From an uncultured Lysobacteraceae bacterium (GTDB lineage: Bacteria > Pseudomonadota > Gammaproteobacteria > Xanthomonadales > Rhodanobacteraceae), in NCBI GenBank assembly GCA_946480705.1, contig CAMLLF010000073.1, forward strand, positions 1-10,521: a stretch of 10,521 bases of DNA. Reading direction: 5' to 3'. The notes beneath the pieces were generated by a model that was not told the origin of the DNA, searched no databases, and worked only from the letters and a program-made list of their open reading frames with translations. A program made the translations under genes and the position numbers. This document shows, one piece after another, positions 7,560-10,521 of the stretch; the stretch's first letter is position 1, and the number at the start of each line of letters is the position of its first letter.

Positions 7560-7727
7560 GCCGAAGGCGAAGCCCAACATCGAGGTGTCGGAGCTTCGAC
7601 GAACGCGTGAAACAACGGACTCAGACGTGCATCGCCCGAACGTCGCACTCTTGACGAGTGCGTAGTTCGACGTTCTCTGCCGCGATGACACCGCCATGTT
7701 GGGCTTCGCTGCGCTCAATCCAACCTG
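7547..7727. repeat. Long inverted repeat element between convergent genes
   Basis: The left arm, 7547-7580, begins CAGGTTGGGTTGAGC and ends GCGAAGCCCAACAT. The right arm, 7696-7727, is its reverse complement except for one substitution and a small 2-nt indel region. Weaker pairing continues inward to GGTGTC (7584-7589) and GACACC (7687-7692). The arms are about 115 nt apart. The left arm includes the cobC stop codon, and the right arm ends 3 nt before the stop of the delta-60 gene on the other strand. TTGGGTTGAGC/AAGCCCAACAT-type sequence is common between genes in many proteobacteria. It could be a MITE-like unit or a two-way terminator. No transposase is encoded. Confidence 0.75.
7637..7669. 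other. Hairpin inside the inverted repeat element
   Basis: CGCACTC (7644-7650) and GAGTGCG (7656-7662) pair perfectly around a 5-nt loop (TTGAC). After a 2x2 mismatch the stem goes on with CGAAC (7637-7641) and GTTCG (7665-7669). This gives 12 bp in total. No T-run follows on either strand, so it is not a classic intrinsic terminator, though its place between convergent genes fits a role in transcript ends. Confidence 0.5.
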
Positions 7728-7730
7728 TGA

Positions 7731-9206
7731 TCACCAGTTCTTCGCCTCGACATCGTCCGCGAAGATCCGATCCGGATCACCGTAGGGACGCAACACCGCG
7801 AAGTCGTGATGGTTCGCCGCCGGATTCAATGCGTAGCCCGCGACGAGCAGGTTGCCCGAAGGCTCGACCGCGAGTGCGCGCGACTCTTCGTTGGAGTTCA
7901 CGACCGTGACGACCTTGCGGCCCTGCCCGTCGCCAAAGCCGAAGTCCGGCAGGCCGTTCGGCGTCAGGCGCACGACGAAGAAATCCGGCTGCGGCGAGCC
8001 GTTGGCGATCGTGGTCGCATAGCCCGAGGCGACGATCTTGCCGTTGCCCTGCAGCGCCAGCGCGCGCGGTTCGTCGTAGTTGGAGATCGTGCTGACCTTG
8101 ACGAGCGTGCGGCCGTTCGTGCCGAAGCTCGTGTCCGGCGCACCGTTGGCGAGCAACCGCAGGAAGGTCATGCCGCGGTCGGTGCCGCTGCCGGCGAGCA
8201 CGATGCGGCCGGCGTCGTCGATGCGCGCGGCACGCAGATCGGACACGCCGGTCGCGACGCCGCCGGAACTGGCCGCGCTGAACGTCACTCGGCCGTTGCT
8301 GCCGAAGCTGCCGTCGATCGCGCCGTCGCGCGTGAGGCGTGCGACGAATGCGTTGTTGCGCGCGAAGGTGTAGCCGACCAGCGTGATGCTGTCGTCGGCC
8401 GGCAGATCGCCGCGCTGGTTCGTTGCGATGCCCGCGACATAGTCGCTCGTCTGCGCGTCGGCCGCGTAGAAGCCCGGCAGCGTCACGTAGCCGGTGCCGC
8501 TGCCGCCGAAGCTGGGATCGAGCACGCCCGCGGCGGTGAAGCGCGCGACCGTCGTGCGCCGGTAGCGGAAGTTTCCGACCGTGAACAGCGTGTTGCCGGC
8601 AACGACGATCTTGCCGTCGCGCTGCACGGCCAGATGGCGGCCTTCGTCGTGCAGCGCCGGGCCGGCGACGTCGAGCAGCACCGATCCGGTGCGGCCGCCG
8701 CCGATCGCGGCGTCGCCGAAGGTCGTGTCGGTCGTGCCGTTCGGGCGCAGCTTGACGAGCGCATAGTCCGAATAGGCGCCGGGCGCGAGAATGCCGGCGA
8801 CGAGCAGGCTGCGATCGGGCAGCACCTTGATCGCGTGCGCCTCGTCGACGTTGCCGCCGCGGTCGAGCATGAACAGGCCGTTCGTGCCGAAGCTCGGGTC
8901 GAGCCGGCCGTCCGGCAGGTAGCGCGCGACGGCGAAATTCGGCGACGAGCCCGGACCGCTCGCGTTGCGGCCCACGACCGTGCCGGCGGCGACGAAGCGG
9001 CCGTCCGGCAGCGCGGCGATGCCGTTGACCTCGTCGTCGGCCGTGAAGAAATCGGTCGTGAGCTTGCCGGCGCTGCCGAAGGTCGGGTCGAGTTCGCCCG
9101 GCGGTCCCTGCTGCGCGAGCACCGGTACCGCAGTCAGGAACAACAGCGTTGCAGCCAGTGTCGATGCGTACCCGTGCAATCCGACCGGTGTCTTCGTATG
9201 CTTCAC
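7731..9206 (-). CDS. Secreted delta-60 repeat protein (predicted beta-propeller-like)
   Basis: The 491-residue protein has a Sec signal peptide: basic start MKHTK, hydrophobic run at about 16-30 and likely cleavage after VLA at residue 31. Seven delta-60 repeats follow, each starting with a LDPTFG-like motif (near residues 39, 102, 159, 229, 297, 357 and 420), continuing with a G(R/K)-type strand and a LPDGRFVAAG-like strand, and ending near FAVARYLPDG. The spacing is about 57-70 residues. Such repeats resemble propeller blades; function is generally unknown. The tail after repeat 7 is DPDRIFADDVEAKNW, which resembles the IFADGFE-type ends I recall on secreted proteins of Rhodanobacteraceae. 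The start is GTG at 9206 (reverse strand), with GAGGA at 9219-9215 and an 8-nt spacer. It converges on cobC and diverges from the sigma factor gene. It likely acts outside the cytoplasm; no catalytic motif was seen. Confidence 0.88.
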   Translation of the reverse strand: MKHTKTPVGLHGYASTLAATLLFLTAVPVLAQQGPPGELDPTFGSAGKLTTDFFTADDEVNGIAALPDGRFVAAGTVVGRNASGPGSSPNFAVARYLPDGRLDPSFGTNGLFMLDRGGNVDEAHAIKVLPDRSLLVAGILAPGAYSDYALVKLRPNGTTDTTFGDAAIGGGRTGSVLLDVAGPALHDEGRHLAVQRDGKIVVAGNTLFTVGNFRYRRTTVARFTAAGVLDPSFGGSGTGYVTLPGFYAADAQTSDYVAGIATNQRGDLPADDSITLVGYTFARNNAFVARLTRDGAIDGSFGSNGRVTFSAASSGGVATGVSDLRAARIDDAGRIVLAGSGTDRGMTFLRLLANGAPDTSFGTNGRTLVKVSTISNYDEPRALALQGNGKIVASGYATTIANGSPQPDFFVVRLTPNGLPDFGFGDGQGRKVVTVVNSNEESRALAVEPSGNLLVAGYALNPAANHHDFAVLRPYGDPDRIFADDVEAKNW

Positions 9207-9343
9207 GATGGTTTTCCTCGCAGGTGGATGAGCGATCTGCGCCGTTGCGCACCTTGTGCAACACGGCCGTTGCCCTCCGAGGACGGGATTGCTGGTTCAA
9301 TCCTGTCACTGCAGCCGCTGCTGTTCTTGCCGGAGTGACTGTC
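9207..9343. promoter_or_regulatory. Divergent promoter region of the delta-60 and sigma factor genes, with a dyad
   Basis: These 137 nt must hold the promoters for both directions. GTTGCGCA (9244-9251) and TGTGCAAC (9255-9262) form an inverted repeat with 7 of 8 positions matching and a 3-nt spacer, a plausible operator for a dimeric regulator. I could not pick a convincing -35/-10 pair for either strand. Confidence 0.4.
9332..9335 (+). promoter_or_regulatory. Ribosome binding site that sets the sigma factor start
   Basis: GGAG lies 8 nt before GTG 9344. The frame is open further upstream to 9149, but that stretch overlaps the delta-60 start and signal peptide on the other strand and is not sigma-like. 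Confidence 0.55.
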
Positions 9344-9919
9344 GTGTCCGAATCCCATCCGCAGGGCGCTGCCGATCACGAGGTCACGCGACTGCTCGTG
9401 GCCTGGAACGGCGGCAGCGCCGACGCCGCCGAGCAATTGACCGAACTCGTCTACGCGCAGGTCCGCGCGATTGCCGGCAAACACCTGCGCCAGTTCGAGG
9501 GCGACGTCACGCTCGCGCCGACCGAACTCGCGAACGAGCTGTTCCTGCGCCTGCTCGGCAAGGACATCGACTGGCGCGACCGGCGCCATTTCTTCGGCGT
9601 CGTCGTCGCGGCGATGCGCAATCTGCTCATCGACATGGCGCGCGCGCGCGGCAGCGAAAAACGCGGCGGCGGCCAGATCCACGTCACGCTGTCCTCGGCC
9701 GAGGACCAGCCGAGCGAGCCGCGCGAACAGGACCAGCTCAACAGCGCGCTCGATGCGCTGCGCGAACTCGACGCGCGCAAATGCGAAGTCATCGAGCTGA
9801 CCTATTTCCTCGGCCTCAAGCGCGAGGAGATCGCGAGCACGCTCGACGTCTCGCTCGCGACGGTCGACCGCGAACTGCGCTTCGCGCGCGCCTGGCTCAA
9901 GGAACGGCTCGAAGCATGA
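9344..9919 (+). CDS. ECF-type RNA polymerase sigma factor, kinase-associated (TIGR02999-like)
   Basis: The 191-residue protein has the two domains of ECF sigma factors. Region 2 spans about 14-105 (LTELVYAQVRAIAGKHLR, LAPTELANELFLRLL, DWRDRRHFFGVVVAAMRNLL, IDMARARGSEKRGGG). Region 4 spans about 130-187, with a helix-turn-helix at 159-180 (LKREEIASTLDVSLATVDRE). The PTEL..E.FLRL, RRHFFGV and ARARGSEKRGGG segments are hallmarks of the sigma-70-like family that is usually coded beside a Ser/Thr kinase rather than an anti-sigma factor. GTG 9344 is chosen from its ribosome binding site and because the region-2 start then falls near the N-terminus. Its stop overlaps the kinase start by four bases (ATGA), so they are co-translated. 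Targets are unknown; the divergent secreted protein gene is a candidate. Confidence 0.92.
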   Translation: MSESHPQGAADHEVTRLLVAWNGGSADAAEQLTELVYAQVRAIAGKHLRQFEGDVTLAPTELANELFLRLLGKDIDWRDRRHFFGVVVAAMRNLLIDMARARGSEKRGGGQIHVTLSSAEDQPSEPREQDQLNSALDALRELDARKCEVIELTYFLGLKREEIASTLDVSLATVDRELRFARAWLKERLEA

Positions 9920-10521
9920 GCGAGCGCTGGCGGCGCCTGCAGGAACTCTTCGATGCGCTGCTCGCGCTGCCGACCGGCGAGCGCGCCGGCTGGCTCGCGC
10001 AGCAGCCCGACGCCGAGGATCTCAAGCAGGAGGCACTGCGACTCGCTGCGGCCGACGAGCGCGACGACGCAACGGTCACGCGCCAGTTCGGCTCGGCAGT
10101 CGGCGAAGCCGTCGCGCCGACGCCGGCGCGCGGGCTCATGCTCGGGCCTTACCGGCTGCTCTGCGAAATCGGTTCGGGCGGCATGGGCACGGTATTCCTG
10201 GCCGAGCGCGCCGACGCCGAGTTCGACCGGCAGGTCGCGATCAAGCTGATCCGCGGCGTACCGACGCGCGATGCCGCCGAGCGTCTGCGCCGCGAACGCC
10301 AGATTCTCGCCAAGCTCGAACACCCGCACATCGCGCGGCTGCTCGACGGCGGCACGAGTCCCGACGGCCAGCCCTATCTCGTCATGGAGTACGTGCAGGG
10401 CGAGCCCGTCACGCGCTGGTGCCGCGAACACAACGCGCCGCTGACCACGCGCCTGGAACTGCTGCGCAAGGTCTGCCTCGCCGTGCAGTACGCGCATCAG
10501 CGCCTCGTGATCCATCGCGAC
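9916..10521 (+). CDS. Serine/threonine protein kinase, N-terminal part (3' truncated by window)
   Basis: There are 202 codons before the window ends. Residues 1-~50 match the short helical leader often seen in sigma-factor-linked kinases (MSERWRRLQELFDALLALPT, then LRLAAADE). The kinase domain begins near GPYRLLCEIG (77-86): glycine loop GSGGMG (86-91), VAIK with K110, likely alpha-C glutamate E127 in RRERQIL, HPHIARLLDGG (136-146), hinge LVMEYV (155-160) and the catalytic loop HRD (200-202), where the window stops exactly at the catalytic aspartate. The visible motifs are intact, so an active kinase is expected. Family members often continue into a membrane segment and TPR repeats, which cannot be seen here. 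The start overlaps the sigma factor stop. A role in controlling the sigma factor is inferred from the pairing. Confidence 0.93.
   Translation, partial: MSERWRRLQELFDALLALPTGERAGWLAQQPDAEDLKQEALRLAAADERDDATVTRQFGSAVGEAVAPTPARGLMLGPYRLLCEIGSGGMGTVFLAERADAEFDRQVAIKLIRGVPTRDAAERLRRERQILAKLEHPHIARLLDGGTSPDGQPYLVMEYVQGEPVTRWCREHNAPLTTRLELLRKVCLAVQYAHQRLVIHRD

Noticed and set aside
7806..9338. 510-codon open frame on the plus strand opposite the delta-60 gene
   Set aside because: Composition is Arg/Ala/Val-rich with no family motifs; the minus-strand frame has a signal peptide and seven regular repeats.
9149..9343. N-terminal extension of the sigma factor to 9149
   Set aside because: It would overlap the delta-60 start codon and signal peptide region and adds no sigma-like sequence; GTG 9344 has GGAG at good spacing.

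Overview
The window is GC-rich (roughly 70% by eye) and reads as a gammaproteobacterial chromosome segment, most likely Lysobacterales/Xanthomonadales and perhaps Rhodanobacteraceae. That placement is inferred from the B12 gene set and order, a BtuM-type membrane protein, short intergenic ATTCCCG and GGAGTGAGAAA repeats, a secreted delta-60 protein with an IFADD-type tail, and a sigma factor paired with a Ser/Thr kinase. No rRNA, tRNA, CRISPR or transposase was seen.

Positions 1-7559 (+) form a corrinoid uptake, salvage and late-assembly cluster: end of btuB (outer-membrane receptor), btuM (inner-membrane S-component-like transporter), cobO (adenosyltransferase), cbiB (aminopropanol attachment), one open frame joining cobC/CobD-type threonine-phosphate decarboxylase to cobQ/CbiP cobyric acid synthase, cobU (cobinamide kinase/guanylyltransferase), cobT (lower-ligand phosphoribosyltransferase) and cobC (alpha-ribazole phosphatase). 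The likely flow is import by BtuB and BtuM, adenosylation by CobO, amidation by CobQ, side-chain making and attachment by CobC/CbiB, activation by CobU, and alpha-ribazole supply by CobT and the phosphatase. The joining enzyme CobS and all corrin-ring genes are absent from the window. Genes are tightly packed, with a 1-nt gap at btuM/cobO, a 13-nt overlap at cobQ/cobU and a TGATG junction at cobT/cobC. The exception is a 228-nt gap before cobT that holds repeats and an AT-rich island.

Positions 7547-7727 hold a long inverted repeat between convergent genes. It supplies the last codons and stop of cobC and ends 3 nt before the stop codon of the opposing gene. Positions 7731-9206 (-) encode a secreted protein of seven delta-60 repeats. 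A 137-nt divergent promoter region with a short dyad separates it from an ECF-type sigma factor (9344-9919, +), whose stop overlaps the start of a Ser/Thr protein kinase that runs off the window at its HRD catalytic motif.

The most interesting points are the cobC-cobQ junction, whose linker is built from intergenic-type repeat DNA including a 4 x 7-bp tandem array, and BtuM, which has a cysteine at position 79 where the decyanating BtuM family has its cobalt-ligating cysteine, placed 1 nt ahead of the adenosyltransferase gene.
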